64,000 nt of DNA, taken from NCBI RefSeq assembly GCF_001312865.1, contig NZ_BBER01000001.1, positions 1-64,000 of the forward strand, read 5' to 3'. This stretch comes from Lacticaseibacillus thailandensis DSM 22698 = JCM 13996. GTDB lineage: Bacteria; Bacillota; Bacilli; Lactobacillales; Lactobacillaceae. The translations under genes and the position numbers were made by a program. This document shows, in pieces, positions 47,783-58,550 of the stretch. Below the pieces are notes generated by a model that did not search any database, had not been told where the DNA came from, and saw only the letters and a program-made list of their open reading frames with translations. Within the stretch, counting starts at the first letter, position 1; every line of letters begins with the position of its first letter.

Positions 47783-49088
47783 TGGACGATACGACCAAAC
47801 GATACGCTGATGCGGGGGAAACTTTGCGGCGCGTCACTTTACCGAACGGACTGCGGTTACAAATTGTGGTCAAACCGGAGTACCACAAGACCTACGCGGT
47901 GTTTACCACGAACTTTGGGGCGGTCGACGACCAGGTGCGGTTGCAAGCGGATGCCCAACCGGTCGTAGTACCCGCGGGGACCGCCCACTTTTTGGAACAC
48001 AAACTGTTCGACAAAGCGGATTACGATGCGTTTGACTTGTTTGGGGCCAGCGGTGCATCCGCGAATGCTTTTACAAGTGCTACGAACACCAATTACCTCT
48101 TTTCGACGACCCGCAACGTGATGAAGAACGTCGAGATCCTACTCGACTTTGTGCAGGACCCGTACTTCACGGATGCCACCGTGGCCAAAGAGCAGGGGAT
48201 TATTGGCCAAGAAATTCAGATGTATGATGATGACCCGAACTGGCAGGCGTATACGAGCCTGTTGGCCGACATGTACCCCGGCCACCCGTTGAGCCAGGAC
48301 ATTGCTGGTACCGTGGATTCCATTAGCCACATCACCCCAGCCATCTTACGGACGATGCACCAGGCATTTTACCACCCGCAAAACATGGTGCTGACCGTAG
48401 TCGGTAATTTTGACGCTGACGAACTGATTCGGGTCGTGAGTGCCAACCAGGCTGGCAAAGTGACTGCGCCGGCCCCGCAAGCACGGATCACGCACGATGA
48501 TTACGATGTGAGTGTGGTGCAACCTTACAGCGTCAAGCGCTTAGACATCGTGCGGCCTAAGGGTTACGTCGGGATTAAGGGCAGTGCGCCCATTACGGCC
48601 GACCGTGCGGGGTTACGTCAAGAATTAGCTACGCGGCTATTCTTGGAGCTGATTTTTGGCGACTCTGGTCACACCTATACCGACTGGTACGACCAGGGTG
48701 TGATTGATGACACCTTTGGCTACGAATTCAACGTGGGTCGTGGTTACAACTTTACGGTCTTTAGTGGGGATGCTACCGACCCGAACCGGATGACCAACGC
48801 CATTATGGCGGCGTTGCGCAACTATCGCGCTAACCCTGACGTGAACGTTGACCGCCTAGCGCGGATCATCAAGGCGTCACTGGCAAGTACTTTGCCTCGT
48901 TGAACTCACTGGAAAATATTGCTAACCAGCTGGCTAGCCGCGCCTTTGGTGACACGAACATGTTTGATTATCCTGACGTGCTGGCCGAACTGACGTTGGC
49001 CGACGTACTGGCAGCGGGCCAGGCCCTGGTACGTGACGATGGGGTGGCTATTTTGCACCTGTTACCGGAAACGGAGGCCAGCAAATGA
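47782..49088 (+). CDS. yfmH: M16 zinc peptidase, YfmH type, one frame break
   Basis: Catalytic partner of the previous gene: the inverted zinc motif HFLEH is at GTAHFLEHKLFDK (about residues 70-82), with the downstream Glu region following. One G is missing near 48883 (CTGGGC read CTGGC), restoring SLGKYFASLNSLENIA; repaired length 435 aa. The stop overlaps the ymfI start by four bases (ATGA). Substrate unknown. Confidence 0.92.
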
Positions 49089-49810
49089 ATACGGCGTTAA
49101 TTTTGGGTGCCTCGGGGGATATTGGCACCGCCACCGCCCGGACCTTAGCAGCACAGGGTTGGAGCCTGTACCTCCATTTTCACCATAATCAGGCTCAAAT
49201 CGATGCGTTAGTGCGGGAACTGGTGACGGCGTACCCCCGCCAAGACTTTTTCACCCTGCAAGCGGATCTGACCGACGTACAAGCCGCCGACCAGATTGTG
49301 CAGCAGTTGTTTGCCGTGGATGCGGTCGTGGTCGCTGCGGGCATGACGTACTACGAGCTTTTCGCGGACACCACCGTGGCGCACTTGACCAACCTGCTAC
49401 GGGTGCACCTGTTGACCCCAATGGCATTGATTCGGCAGCTTCAGGATAAACTAGCGCGTAGCGGACACGGGCGCATCGTGTTTATCGGGTCCGTTTACGG
49501 CGAAGCTGGTTCGCCCATGGAAGTGGGTTACAGTACGGTCAAGGGTGCACAGTCAGCCTTTGCCCACGCGTACGCCCAGGAAGTGGCTAGCCTCGGGATC
49601 ACCGTGAACGTGGTGGCCCCGGGGGCGGTGGACACGAAGATGAACGCGGGGTTCGGTCAGTCAGCTTTAGCAGCGGTCACGGCTGATATTCCGGCGCAGC
49701 GGCTGGCCCAGCCAGCCGACATTGCCTACTTTGTAGCCACCTTACTTTCTGAAAAGGCAGGTTATTTAACCGGCCAGACTTTAAACGTGACGGGCGGTTG
49801 GTTGCGTTAA
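49085..49810 (+). CDS. ymfI: Short-chain dehydrogenase/reductase, YmfI-like
   Basis: A 241-aa Rossmann-fold oxidoreductase. NAD(P) motif GASGDIGTATA (about residues 8-18), catalytic Tyr and Lys in YSTVKGA, and C-terminal YLTGQTLNVTGGW as in FabG-type enzymes. The genomic place between yfmH and rodZ is that of B. subtilis ymfI, implicated there in EF-P modification; whether this holds here is inference. Frame intact. Confidence 0.9.
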   Translation: MNTALILGASGDIGTATARTLAAQGWSLYLHFHHNQAQIDALVRELVTAYPRQDFFTLQADLTDVQAADQIVQQLFAVDAVVVAAGMTYYELFADTTVAHLTNLLRVHLLTPMALIRQLQDKLARSGHGRIVFIGSVYGEAGSPMEVGYSTVKGAQSAFAHAYAQEVASLGITVNVVAPGAVDTKMNAGFGQSALAAVTADIPAQRLAQPADIAYFVATLLSEKAGYLTGQTLNVTGGWLR

Positions 49811-49906
49811 AACCGTATGATATAACCATTTCTTAATTCAAGATGATGTTGCGGTATGGTAGACTTACAAGTGATGAAACTTTGTAAACGGGTGAGGATA
49901 TAAATT

Positions 49907-50854
49907 ATGGACGAGATCGGCCAAAAGCTGCGTGAAGCGCGTCTGGAAAAGGGCTACACACTTGACGATCTGCAGCAGATTACCAAGATTCAGAAACGCT
50001 ACCTAATCGCGATTGAAGAGGGTCACTTTGATGCCCTGCCAGGGGACTTTTATGTGCGTGCTTTCATCAAGCAGTACGCGCAGGTAGTTGGCCTCGACGC
50101 GGAAGCGCTGATGGAGCAGTACCAGCAGGACATTCCGGAGGTTAAGCCCGAAAACGTGGTGCCGAACCCCGAAGATAGTCCGACGCGGACGGCCAATAAG
50201 CCGCAAAGTCGCGGGGCCCGGTTACGCCGGTTCCTGCCGCAGATTATTATCGCCCTGGTGGCGGTGGTCATCATTGCGGTTGTTTACGGCTCAACCATTA
50301 TTTCACAACGGTCGAACGATTCTACGAGTGATATTCCGGTTTCAAAGTCTAGTACTAAGGACGACTCGGACAGCATTGCTTCGAGCAAGAAGAGTAGCCG
50401 GAAACAGGCTAGTCGCAAGCGTAGTGCGCAGAGCAGCAGCAAGCAGACCACCAGTAGTAGCTCCAGCAAAACCGTTGCTAAGGGTTCCAGTAAGCAACGG
50501 GCAACCAGTAGTGGCAGCAAGTTCAAAATCTCTAAGCCTAGCATCTCTGGTAGCACGCAGAACTTCACGTTGAGCCACTTTCCTAAGAGTGGTAACAAGG
50601 TTGTCCTGAAGGCTTCGTCTGGGTCTGCGTGGGTCAGCGTTAGCGTTGCTGGTACCACGACTTGGCAGGGGACGTTGGACTCTGGCAAATCGCACACGGT
50701 TCGCTTAGCTAGCGGGACGACGAGCTTCACGGTCAGCACCGGGAACGCGCCGGCCACGACGGTGAAGATCAACGGTAAGAAGGCTGCTATTAAGTCCAGC
50801 ACGAGCGTTGTGCAGACATTGACCTTTGCACCGAAAAACAGTAGCGCAGAATAG
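49907..50854 (+). CDS. rodZ: RodZ-like cell-shape protein (YmfM)
   Basis: A 315-aa bitopic membrane protein. An N-terminal Cro/CI-type helix-turn-helix (IGQKLREARLEKGYTLDDLQ) occupies residues 4-70, one membrane span lies near residues 110-130, then a Ser/Lys/Thr-rich linker to about 210 and a C-terminal beta domain. This is the RodZ plan, which links MreB to wall synthesis. The linker is low-complexity and likely variable. Stop at 50854, just before the pgsA leader. Frame intact. Confidence 0.9.
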   Translation: MDEIGQKLREARLEKGYTLDDLQQITKIQKRYLIAIEEGHFDALPGDFYVRAFIKQYAQVVGLDAEALMEQYQQDIPEVKPENVVPNPEDSPTRTANKPQSRGARLRRFLPQIIIALVAVVIIAVVYGSTIISQRSNDSTSDIPVSKSSTKDDSDSIASSKKSSRKQASRKRSAQSSSKQTTSSSSSKTVAKGSSKQRATSSGSKFKISKPSISGSTQNFTLSHFPKSGNKVVLKASSGSAWVSVSVAGTTTWQGTLDSGKSHTVRLASGTTSFTVSTGNAPATTVKINGKKAAIKSSTSVVQTLTFAPKNSSAE

Positions 50855-50965
50855 TGAGTGATGGCGTGTGACGCCACGCCACGAATGGTCACGTACCGGC
50901 AGTGAGTCGGTACGTGACGTTCTGTTTTACGGCAAAAGCTAAATTTTGTTCTGGGAGGAATACTT

Positions 50966-51543
50966 GTGAACTTACCAAATAAATTAACCTTGATGCGGAT
51001 CATCCTGATTCCCATCTTCACTTTGATCTTGGCATTAGGCTGGCCAGTGGGTACGGTGACTTGGCTGGGCACGAAGATTACCGTGAGTGCCATTGTAGCA
51101 TGATCATCTTCGTGGTGGCGTCGTTGACCGACTTTGCGGACGGGCAGATTGCGCGGCGCAATCACCTCGTGACTAACTTTGGTAAGTTCGCTGATCCGCT
51201 GGCTGACAAGCTGCTGGTCATCACGGCCTTCATCTTCCTGGCCGTCCAGGGTAGTGTACCGGCGTGGGCTGTAGCCATCATCTTGTGGCGGGAATTGGCC
51301 GTCACCGGCCTGCGTCTGTTGCTGTCCAACGAGGGTGAAGTTTTAGCCGCTGCTTGGCCGGGCAAAATTAAGACGACCACGCAGATGATCGCCATCATCC
51401 TGTTGTTGCTGAACAACGTCGGCTTTGCGACGCTAGGAATTCCGTTGGCCCAAATCTTCTTCTACGTGGCGGTCTTCTTCACCCTGTATTCTGGTATCGA
51501 GTACTTCTACAAGAACCGGAGCGTCTTTGCGGATAGCTTTTAA
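50966..51543 (+). CDS. pgsA: CDP-diacylglycerol-glycerol-3-phosphate phosphatidyltransferase, one frame break
   Basis: Makes phosphatidylglycerol phosphate, essential for membrane lipids. It starts at GTG 50966 behind GGGAGG (MNLPNKLTLMRIILIPIF). The CDP-alcohol motif D-x2-D-G-x2-A-R-x8-G-x3-D-x3-D is fully present in DFADGQIARR through FGKFADPLAD. One base is missing near 51100. Repaired length 192 aa, normal. Confidence 0.95.
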
Positions 51544-51692
51544 TAACTGAATATGCATAATCCACGCCATCGTGGCGGCTACTTGGTGCCGTCACGATGG
51601 CGTCTTTGTCCCCATGAGTAGGTGCACCAAAAATTGCGGTCCGGTGTGCTAAACTAAAGAAAATTGCGGAATTACTATCCGAGGAGGTAACC

Positions 51693-52921
51693 ATGAACGC
51701 AGAATTAATTGCTGTTGGTACGGAAATGTTATTAGGCCAAATTGTGAATACTAACGCAGCATACTTGGCCCGCACGTTGGCACACCTGGGCATTGGCAGT
51801 CGCTACCAGCAGGTGGTGGGTGATAACCAGGAACGGTTAGACGGGGCCATCAGCGTGGCTGAGCAGCGCAGTGACACCATTATCTTGATGGGTGGCCTGG
51901 GCCCGACGCCTGACGACTTAACCAAACAAACGTTGGCAGCCCATTTAGGGCGGGAGTTAGTGACCGACGCGGCGCACCACGAGAAGTTGGTGGAAATGGC
52001 CCGGCGTAAGCAGCAGCCGCTAACCCCGAACAACTTGGTGCAGGCCATGCTACCGGCGGGGGCCACGCCGTTAACGAACCATAACGGTTTGGCGGTCGGG
52101 GCCTTCATGGCAGCCAACAACCACCACTACATCTTATTGCCTGGGCCACCCCGTGAGTTCAAGATGATGGTCGATAAGGAATTGGTACCATTACTGGCTG
52201 GCCAGCAACACGAGACCCTCGCCAGCGAGACCATGCACTTCTTTGGCCTGGGCGAATCCGCGCTGGTGACGGAAATTGGCGACATTATTGCGGAACAGGG
52301 CAACCCCACTGTGGCCCCATACATTGGCAATTATGAAGTTGAGCTCCGATTGACCGCACGCGCGGTGGACGCTGACCAGGCCCAAGCGTTAATTAAACCG
52401 ATGCGTAGCAACATTTTGCGCCGTATTGGGCAATACTATTACGGCAGCGGTGATGAGTCGCTGGCGGCGCACGTGGTGGCAGCGCTAGCCGCAGCCCACG
52501 CGACCATTACGGCGGCCGAGAGTTTGACCGCTGGTGCCTTTCAGGCGGCTCTGGGTGACGTGCCTGGGGCTTCAAAGGTGTTGAACGGCGGCTTTGTCAC
52601 CTACGCCCCAGGAGCGAAGGAACAGCTCGTGAACGTACCTGGTAGCGTGATCGATCAACATGGCGTCGTTAGTGCAGCCACCGCTAAGGCGATGGCGACG
52701 GGCGCCCAACACGCACTCGGGCTGATGTGGGTGTCGGGCTTACGGGCGTCGCGGGTCCCGAACAACTCGAAGGTCATCCGGCTGGGACTGTGTGGATCGG
52801 ATTAGCCGTGGGCACACAGGTCAGTGCAACGGAATTTCACTTTCAGGGTAGCCGGAACGATGTGCGTGGACGTGCCGTGAAAACGGCCCTGCTAATGGTC
52901 CTGCAGGCGCTCCAAAAATAA
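51693..52921 (+). CDS. cinA: Competence/damage-inducible protein CinA, one frame break
   Basis: A 409-aa (repaired) protein with an N-terminal molybdopterin-binding-like domain (GTEMLLGQIVNTNAAYLA, GGLGPTPDD) and a C-terminal nicotinamide-nucleotide amidohydrolase domain (TAAESLTAGAFQAAL). Family roles are NMN deamidation and ADP-ribose pyrophosphate cleavage, with a link to RecA during transformation. One G is missing near 52720 (GGGG read GGG), restoring GADVGVGLTGVAGP. Lies 102 bp before recA, with the LexA box between. Confidence 0.93.
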
Positions 52922-52933
52922 TTTGTTGGTAGG

Positions 52934-52984
52934 GGAACATTCGTTCGATTTTTGCTTGTAATTGGTGCAACTGACCGGTATGAT
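52934..52984 (+). promoter_or_regulatory. recA promoter with a LexA (DinR) box
   Basis: GGAACATTCGTTCG at 52934-52947 fits the Gram-positive SOS box (GAAC-N4-GTTC). It lies just before the -35 TTGTAA (52956-52961), with -10 TATGAT (52979-52984) at 17 bp. LexA bound there would overlap polymerase contacts. Confidence 0.85.
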
Positions 52985-53022
52985 GGTGGTAGTGATAAAA
53001 GCGAAACGAAGGAGGCCGTATT

Positions 53023-54126
53023 GTGGCTGATAAAGGCGAAACAAAGGAACAGGCGGCCCGTCAGGCAGCATTACAGACGGCGCTGAAAAAGATTGAAAAG
53101 AATTTTGGTAAGGGTTCGATTATGCGGATGGGTGATAAGTCTGATACCCGGATTTCCACCGTATCCACGGGCTCACTAGCCCTCGACAACGCCCTGGGTG
53201 TGGGCGGCTTTCCTCGTGGACGGATTATTGAAGTGTATGGCCCAGAAAGTTCTGGTAAGACGACCCTGGCACTGCACGCCGTTGCGGAAGTGCAAAAGCA
53301 GGGGGGCACGGCAGCTTACATTGACGCTGAAAACGCAATGGATCCGAAGTACGCGACGGCTTTGGGGGTCAACATCGATGACCTGCTATTGTCGCAGCCA
53401 GATACCGGTGAACAGGGACTAGAAATTGCGGACGCCCTAGTGTCCAGTGGTGCCATTGACATCCTGGTCATTGACTCCGTGGCGGCCCTGGTTCCACAAG
53501 CCGAAATTGACGGCGAAATGGGCGATGCCCATGTTGGGTTGCAAGCGCGGATGATGTCGCAAGCGTTGCGGAAGCTGTCCGGACAGATCAATAAGACCAA
53601 GACCATTGCCATCTTCATCAACCAGATTCGTGAGAAGGTCGGCGTGATGTTTGGTAACCCGGAAACCACGCCAGGTGGCCGGGCCCTGAAGTTTTACGCG
53701 ACGGTGCGCTTGGAAGTCCGGCGCGCTGAACAGATCAAGGAAGACGGTGTCGTGATTGGTAACCGGACCAAGATCAAGGTCGTGAAGAACAAGGTGGCGC
53801 CGCCATTCCGGGTGGCTGAAGTGGACATCATGTATGGTCACGGCTTCTCGCAGACGGGTGAAATTGTCGACATGGCGGTCGATAAGGACATCATGCAAAA
53901 GAGTGGTTCGTGGTATAGTTACGGCGAGGACCGCATCGGTCAGGGCCGGGAGAAGACCAAAAACTACCTAGATGAGCACCCTGACGTCAAGGATGAGATT
54001 CGCCAAAAGGTACGTGCCGCCTACGATATGGACGGCACCGGTGAGAGTGTTGAGGAAGAGACCGAAGAGTTGGCCGGTACCAGTAAGGCCAAGAAAAAGG
54101 CGGCTGATCCTGAAACACTGGTCTAG
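53023..54126 (+). CDS. recA: Recombinase A
   Basis: Strand-exchange ATPase for recombination, repair and SOS induction. It starts at GTG 53023 with GAAGGAGG. Walker A GPESSGKT at residues 73-80; Walker [13 protein letters not shown]; loop 2 region [20 protein letters not shown]. Length 367 aa with the acidic C-terminus ([11 protein letters not shown]). SOS control by the upstream LexA box. Frame intact, with a strong terminator behind. Confidence 0.98.
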   Translation: MADKGETKEQAARQAALQTALKKIEKNFGKGSIMRMGDKSDTRISTVSTGSLALDNALGVGGFPRGRIIEVYGPESSGKTTLALHAVAEVQKQGGTAAYIDAENAMDPKYATALGVNIDDLLLSQPDTGEQGLEIADALVSSGAIDILVIDSVAALVPQAEIDGEMGDAHVGLQARMMSQALRKLSGQINKTKTIAIFINQIREKVGVMFGNPETTPGGRALKFYATVRLEVRRAEQIKEDGVVIGNRTKIKVVKNKVAPPFRVAEVDIMYGHGFSQTGEIVDMAVDKDIMQKSGSWYSYGEDRIGQGREKTKNYLDEHPDVKDEIRQKVRAAYDMDGTGESVEEETEELAGTSKAKKKAADPETLV

Positions 54127-54151
54127 TTTGAAAAATATTTGTTTAGACATG

Positions 54152-54183
54152 AAAAGCGTTGCTCGTGGAGCAACGCTTTTTTT
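54152..54183 (+). terminator. recA terminator
   Basis: AAAAGCGTTGCTC and GAGCAACGCTTTT form a stem with a three-base loop, followed by a T-run. Confidence 0.95.
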
Positions 54184-54286
54184 AGTGGCATAACACGCCA
54201 TTGTGCTAGCAGAATATTTTTTTTCTTGCTAGTCGGTGGGTGAAGTGTGGGCCTGATGTTATGCGCAAATAGTCGGATAATCAGCT

Positions 54287-54302
54287 TGGCGAAAGCGCTT
54301 TA
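54287..54302. promoter_or_regulatory. Possible catabolite response element before rny
   Basis: GGCGAAAGCGCTTTAA resembles the cre2 palindrome around an AAAGCGCTTT core, about 30 bp before the rny -35 box. The match is partial and CcpA binding is inference. Confidence 0.3.
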
Positions 54303-54328
54303 ATTACCGTGGTGGCGCGGTTGGAAAG

Positions 54329-54357
54329 TTGACACGATTATTAGACAAGGTTAAACT
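54329..54357 (+). promoter_or_regulatory. rny promoter
   Basis: TTGACA (54329-54334), 17-bp spacer, TAAACT (54352-54357), about 80 nt before the rny GTG start. Confidence 0.7.
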
Positions 54358-54435
54358 TAATAGCTGTAATAATCTTTAAAAATTTTAAACTAGCATCTGA
54401 AATTTGCACAATTATGATGATGCGGAGGTGAAAAC

Positions 54436-56005
54436 GTGAGTTCAGTAACACTGATCGCGATAGCCCTCGCCGCAATCATCGCTTTAGCTATCGGTTTAGC
54501 TGCCGGTTATGCATTACGCAAGAACTGGTATGAAACCAAATTAGACCAAGCCACCGGTACGGCGACGGGGATTATCGCAGCTGCTAAGAAAGAAGCAGCT
54601 ACCCTCAAGAAGGAAAAAGTGCTTGAGGCTAAGGAAGAAACTACCCGTTACCGGACCCAGGTTGAGGACGAATTAAAGGAACGGCGGAGTGAGGTCCAAA
54701 AATCCGAGAACCGCCTATTAACTCGTGAAGAAAGCCTGGATAAACGGGACGATACTTTGGACCGGAAGGAACAGAGTTTAACTGACCGTGACAACCATTT
54801 GAAGGAACGCGAACAACAGCTGAACGCTCGTGCTGCTAAACTCGATCATAGTGACGAGGAGCAGCGGGCGGAGTTGGAACGCATTGCTGGTTTGTCAGCC
54901 GACGAAGCGCGTGATGAAATTATTGCGCACACGAAGGAAGAATTGGCGCACGACCGTGCAGTCATGATTAAGGACAGTGAAGACGAGGCCAAGGCGACCG
55001 CTGACCGGACCGCCCATGCCATTATCGCTGATGCTATCCAGATGAGCGCTGCGACGTGGTTTCTGATGCCACCGTGACGGTGGTCAACCTGCCTAATGAT
55101 GACATGAAGGGCCGGATCATTGGCCGTGAAGGTCGTAACATCCGGACTCTGGAAACGTTGACGGGAATTGACATCATTATTGATGACACGCCAGAAACGG
55201 TGGTGCTGTCCGGCTTTGACCCGGTTCGCCGGGAAGTTGCCCGGTTGGCACTGGAGAAATTAATCAAGGATGGTCGGATTCATCCAGCTCGTATTGAAGA
55301 GATGGTGGATAAGGCCCGTAAGGAAATTGATGACCAGATTCGTGAATTTGGTGAACAAACTATCTTTGATCTGGGCATTCACAAGATGCATCCAGATTTG
55401 ATTAAGATTCTCGGTCGGATGCATTATCGGACTAGTTATGGTCAAAACGTGCTGGATCACTCAATTCAAGTAGCCAAGTTGGCGGGAGCATGGCGGCTGA
55501 ATTGGGTCAGGACGAAGCTTTAGCGAAACGCGCGGGGTTATTACATGATATTGGGAAGGCGTTAGACCACGAGGTTGACGGTTCCCACGTTGAGATCGGC
55601 GTCGAAGTGGCTAAGAAGTACCATGAGCCGAAAGTCGTGATCAACACCATTGCTTCACATCACGGGGACACGGAGCCGACTAGCATCATTGCGGTGCTGG
55701 TGGCCGCGGCGGATGCCATTTCGGCAGCCCGTCCGGGTGCCCGGAGCGAATCACTTGAACACTACCTTCACCGGTTGGAGAAACTGGAGGAGATTGCCAA
55801 CGGCTTTAAGGGCGTTGACCACAGTTACGCGATTCAAGCGGGCCGTGAGATTCGGGTCATCGTGTCACCAGACCAACTCAATGACGAACAGTCAGTGGTG
55901 TTGGCGCGTGATGTACGGAAGAAAATTGAAGATGAGCTTGAATATCCGGGTCACATTAAGGTTACGGTTATTCGGGAAAAGCGAACTGTTGAGTATGCTA
56001 AGTAA
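54436..56005 (+). CDS. rny: Ribonuclease Y, two frame breaks
   Basis: Membrane-tethered endoribonuclease starting mRNA decay. It starts at GTG 54436 with GCGGAGG. Order: N-terminal span (residues about 5-25), long coiled coil rich in Glu/Lys/Arg (about 35-200), KH domain with [15 protein letters not shown], and HD domain with the metal motif [12 protein letters not shown]. Bases are missing near 55053 (GCGGAC read GCGAC; restores [16 protein letters not shown]) and near 55485 (restores [12 protein letters not shown]). Repaired length 523 aa, normal. Last gene of the ftsK to rny cluster. Confidence 0.95.
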
Positions 56006-56283
56006 GGTCAATGGTTTGGGGAAGGACGTAGTTGCGGCTGCGCCCTTTTTTTACGTTATGTGGGCTTTGTGGCAACTGAGCAAGGAGGTTATGGTGCGAT
56101 GTGCGTCAGGTGTCGAACCTAGAACGGTCACGCATCAAACTGATTTTGTTCCATTTTGTGGTGACCCAATGAGATAATTCGTCCCACTCCCTCACCCGGT
56201 AATCTCGGCCTTAGGACCCATGCGCCCAACATGATGCCATGGCATAATGAACCCAACATCAAGTACAGTTTGGGGGTAGGCGT

Positions 56284-57438
56284 ATGAACGAGCGTGAACG
56301 GATTATTGACCTGATTAAGCGCGGCGTCATTTCGAGTGCCGAAGGGTTAACGCTCCTTGAGGACATTGCTAACCAGGGTGGGCCCAAGGAACGCAATGGG
56401 CGTGCCATCATGGTTGATTGGCAACGGCGTGGCCTGACTACGGAAACTAAGGTGGCGCGAGTGCACCAGCATGATGCGCAAACGGTCCTGCGTGCGGAAC
56501 AAACTTACCATATCGCCACTACTTCCACGGATGCCGATACCGATACGGTAGGCAAACGCCCCCTACGGTACTTATTTCGGCGTTCGGTCCGTAACGTGAT
56601 TGATAATGTGGATTGGCATGACGTGACGCGGCGGTTGCCAGGCGGGCAAAGCCGGCGGGGCACCAAAACGTTCGACTTTGCTGACTGCGCGGCTAGTGTG
56701 GTGGCAGTAACCGTTGCCAGTGGCTCGGTGCGTTACCGGACCTGGAATAAAGCGGGTTTTCGTATCACGGCCAACGTACGGGTGTACGGGCGCAGTGATA
56801 GCGAGCCGGTGCGGGCCTTACTTGACCACAGTGTAATCCGGGCGGATGCCGATCAGCTGACGTTCAGTGTGGAGGATAAGCGGCTGACGGTCGATCTTGA
56901 TGTACAGCTCCCTAGGCGCAGTTTTGACCACTTTGACACCCAGGTACTCAACGGTGACGTTGGTTTTGACGATGTGCACGGGCAGGACTTTTACGTGAAG
57001 TTAGCAAACGGTAATCTGCGGGCCCATACGCTCAGTGCCAGCATGTTTGAAGTGGAGAACGTGAACGGGGACGTCAGCCTGCGTGGATTACGGGCGCAGG
57101 ATGCGGTGTTAAGCACTGTCAATGGTGATCTGACCGTCATGGGTACGGTGAACGCGTTGCATTTCCAGACGGTCAACGGGGTGGCCCGGGCCGACTTGCA
57201 CGCGGCTGCCGAAACTATCGTGGGTGCTTCGGTCAACGGTAACGTATCCGTAAGCTTGCCCCGAACTGCGGCCTTGAGTGGTAACCTACAGACTAAGTTT
57301 GGACACGTGGTCGTGCAGGCCCACGGGGTGCCGGACGCCCAGCAGGCCCATCAGGTAGAGTTAAATCGGTCGGGGGAAAAGTCGGGTCGGTTGACTTTAA
57401 CAACCGGTGCGGGCGATATATTATTGTTTGATAATTAA
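56284..57438 (+). CDS. DUF4097 (adhesin-like beta-repeat) protein
   Basis: A 384-aa protein with a short N-terminal helical domain (ERIIDLIKRGVISSAEGL, like the SHOCT-type YvlB N-terminus), a basic middle and a C-terminal right-handed beta-solenoid of repeated NGDVxxxx/NGNLR units typical of DUF4097. Related genes in Bacillota sit in envelope-stress operons. No signal peptide is seen. It is followed 18 bp later by a small membrane protein and probably forms an operon with it. Function is inferred by analogy only. Confidence 0.85.
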   Translation: MNERERIIDLIKRGVISSAEGLTLLEDIANQGGPKERNGRAIMVDWQRRGLTTETKVARVHQHDAQTVLRAEQTYHIATTSTDADTDTVGKRPLRYLFRRSVRNVIDNVDWHDVTRRLPGGQSRRGTKTFDFADCAASVVAVTVASGSVRYRTWNKAGFRITANVRVYGRSDSEPVRALLDHSVIRADADQLTFSVEDKRLTVDLDVQLPRRSFDHFDTQVLNGDVGFDDVHGQDFYVKLANGNLRAHTLSASMFEVENVNGDVSLRGLRAQDAVLSTVNGDLTVMGTVNALHFQTVNGVARADLHAAAETIVGASVNGNVSVSLPRTAALSGNLQTKFGHVVVQAHGVPDAQQAHQVELNRSGEKSGRLTLTTGAGDILLFDN

Positions 57439-57456
57439 AGTGGAGGAAAAAGGTTC

Positions 57457-57723
57457 ATGCCAATTATCGGCTGTCTTGCAGCAATTATTATCTTTGTCGT
57501 GGTGGCGGCTATTCTCAGCCTGTTTGCCAGTGTTGCCTGGTTCCTGGTCGAGTTTATTGGGCTACCGTTACTAGTGATCGTGCTGATCGTATGGCTGATC
57601 ACGAGCATCAGTGGTGGGCACCGCCATGGAGGTGGTCCGCGCGGTGGTGGTAATTGGCGTGATGATTACTACGACAAGGCTCCACGCCGTGAAGTGCACA
57701 ACCTCAACGATGATGATCACTAA
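57457..57723 (+). CDS. Small membrane protein with a His/Gly-rich tail
   Basis: An 88-aa protein: two hydrophobic segments (about residues 2-25 and 28-48) and a hydrophilic tail with HRHGGGPRGGG and an acidic His-ended C-terminus (NLNDDDH). The ribosome site GTGGAGG lies directly after the DUF4097 stop. Similar short proteins accompany DUF4097 genes in lactobacilli. The tail could bind metal or nucleic acid, but that is a guess. Frame intact. Confidence 0.8.
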   Translation: MPIIGCLAAIIIFVVVAAILSLFASVAWFLVEFIGLPLLVIVLIVWLITSISGGHRHGGGPRGGGNWRDDYYDKAPRREVHNLNDDDH

Positions 57724-57726
57724 TTA

Positions 57727-57775
57727 AAATGACCCTGAGCAATCTGCAACTATGCGGATTACTCAGGGTCATTAT
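57727..57775. terminator. Bidirectional terminator before dedA
   Basis: AATGACCCTGAG pairs with CTCAGGGTCATT, with inner AATC/GATT pairing and modest T-runs. Confidence 0.8.
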
Positions 57776-57789
57776 TATTGCGGCATAAA

Positions 57790-58437
57790 TTAGTTGGTGG
57801 CTTTACGCCGAGCGCCCTTGATGGCCGAGATGACCATGGGTATGAGTGACACCACGATGATGCCGATAACCACCAAGCTGAAATGTTCCTTAACAATAGG
57901 GTAGTTGCCAAACCAAAAGCCGGCGGCACAACACAAGGCCACCCAAGCAGCGCCGCCGAGGAAGTTGTACGGCAGGAAACGCCGGTAGGCCATGGTGGAG
58001 CTCCCCGCAACAAAGGGGATGAAGGTCCGAATAATCGGCATGAACCGCGCAATGGTAATGGTGAAACCACCCATGCGGTCGAAGAGCCCCTCGGCTTCGT
58101 GCAATTTCTCCTCATTGATGAACCGCCCGAAGAACTTGCTGTGTACGGCTGCCCGGCCCAGACGCTTGGCAACGTGGAAGTTGACGGAATCACCCAGCAG
58201 GCAAGCGGCGAGGAACAGGAACACGAACAACCAAATATTCAGGTGGTAGACCGAATTGGCGGCGAGTGCGCTTGCGGCGAAGAGCAACGAGTCCCCCGGT
58301 AGAAATGGTAGGATGATGGCGCCCGTTTCGATAAAGATGATGACGAACAGGATACCGTACGTCCAACCACCGAATTGGTTGACGATGTTCACCAAGTGGG
58401 CATCAATGTGGAGCACGAAATCGATTAAGGTTGACAT
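57790..58437 (-). CDS. DedA-family membrane protein
   Basis: A 215-aa VTT/DedA domain protein; the family flips phospholipid head groups such as C55-P or PE, acting in envelope homeostasis. Conserved parts: FIETGAIILPFLPGDSLLF, LGDSVNFHVAKRLGR and the FMPIIRTFIPFVAG segment with the conserved Arg, then YNFLGGAAWV. Frame intact. It converges with the DUF4097 operon, sharing a terminator. Confidence 0.93.
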   Translation of the reverse strand: MSTLIDFVLHIDAHLVNIVNQFGGWTYGILFVIIFIETGAIILPFLPGDSLLFAASALAANSVYHLNIWLFVFLFLAACLLGDSVNFHVAKRLGRAAVHSKFFGRFINEEKLHEAEGLFDRMGGFTITIARFMPIIRTFIPFVAGSSTMAYRRFLPYNFLGGAAWVALCCAAGFWFGNYPIVKEHFSLVVIGIIVVSLIPMVISAIKGARRKATN

Positions 58438-58550
58438 TTTTTCCTCCCAGAATTGGTACTACCGTCTGATTGTACACGAAATATGGGGACTAAGTGGTTA
58501 AGTTTTGGTAAGAGCGCGGCAGGTGGCCGTAAACGGCGCCTAAGTGGTAC

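Noticed and set aside
50284-51165. A 293-codon minus-strand open frame rich in Leu across rodZ and pgsA
   Set aside because: Antisense to the Ser-rich rodZ linker, which naturally gives Leu-rich complements; the plus-strand genes explain the region.
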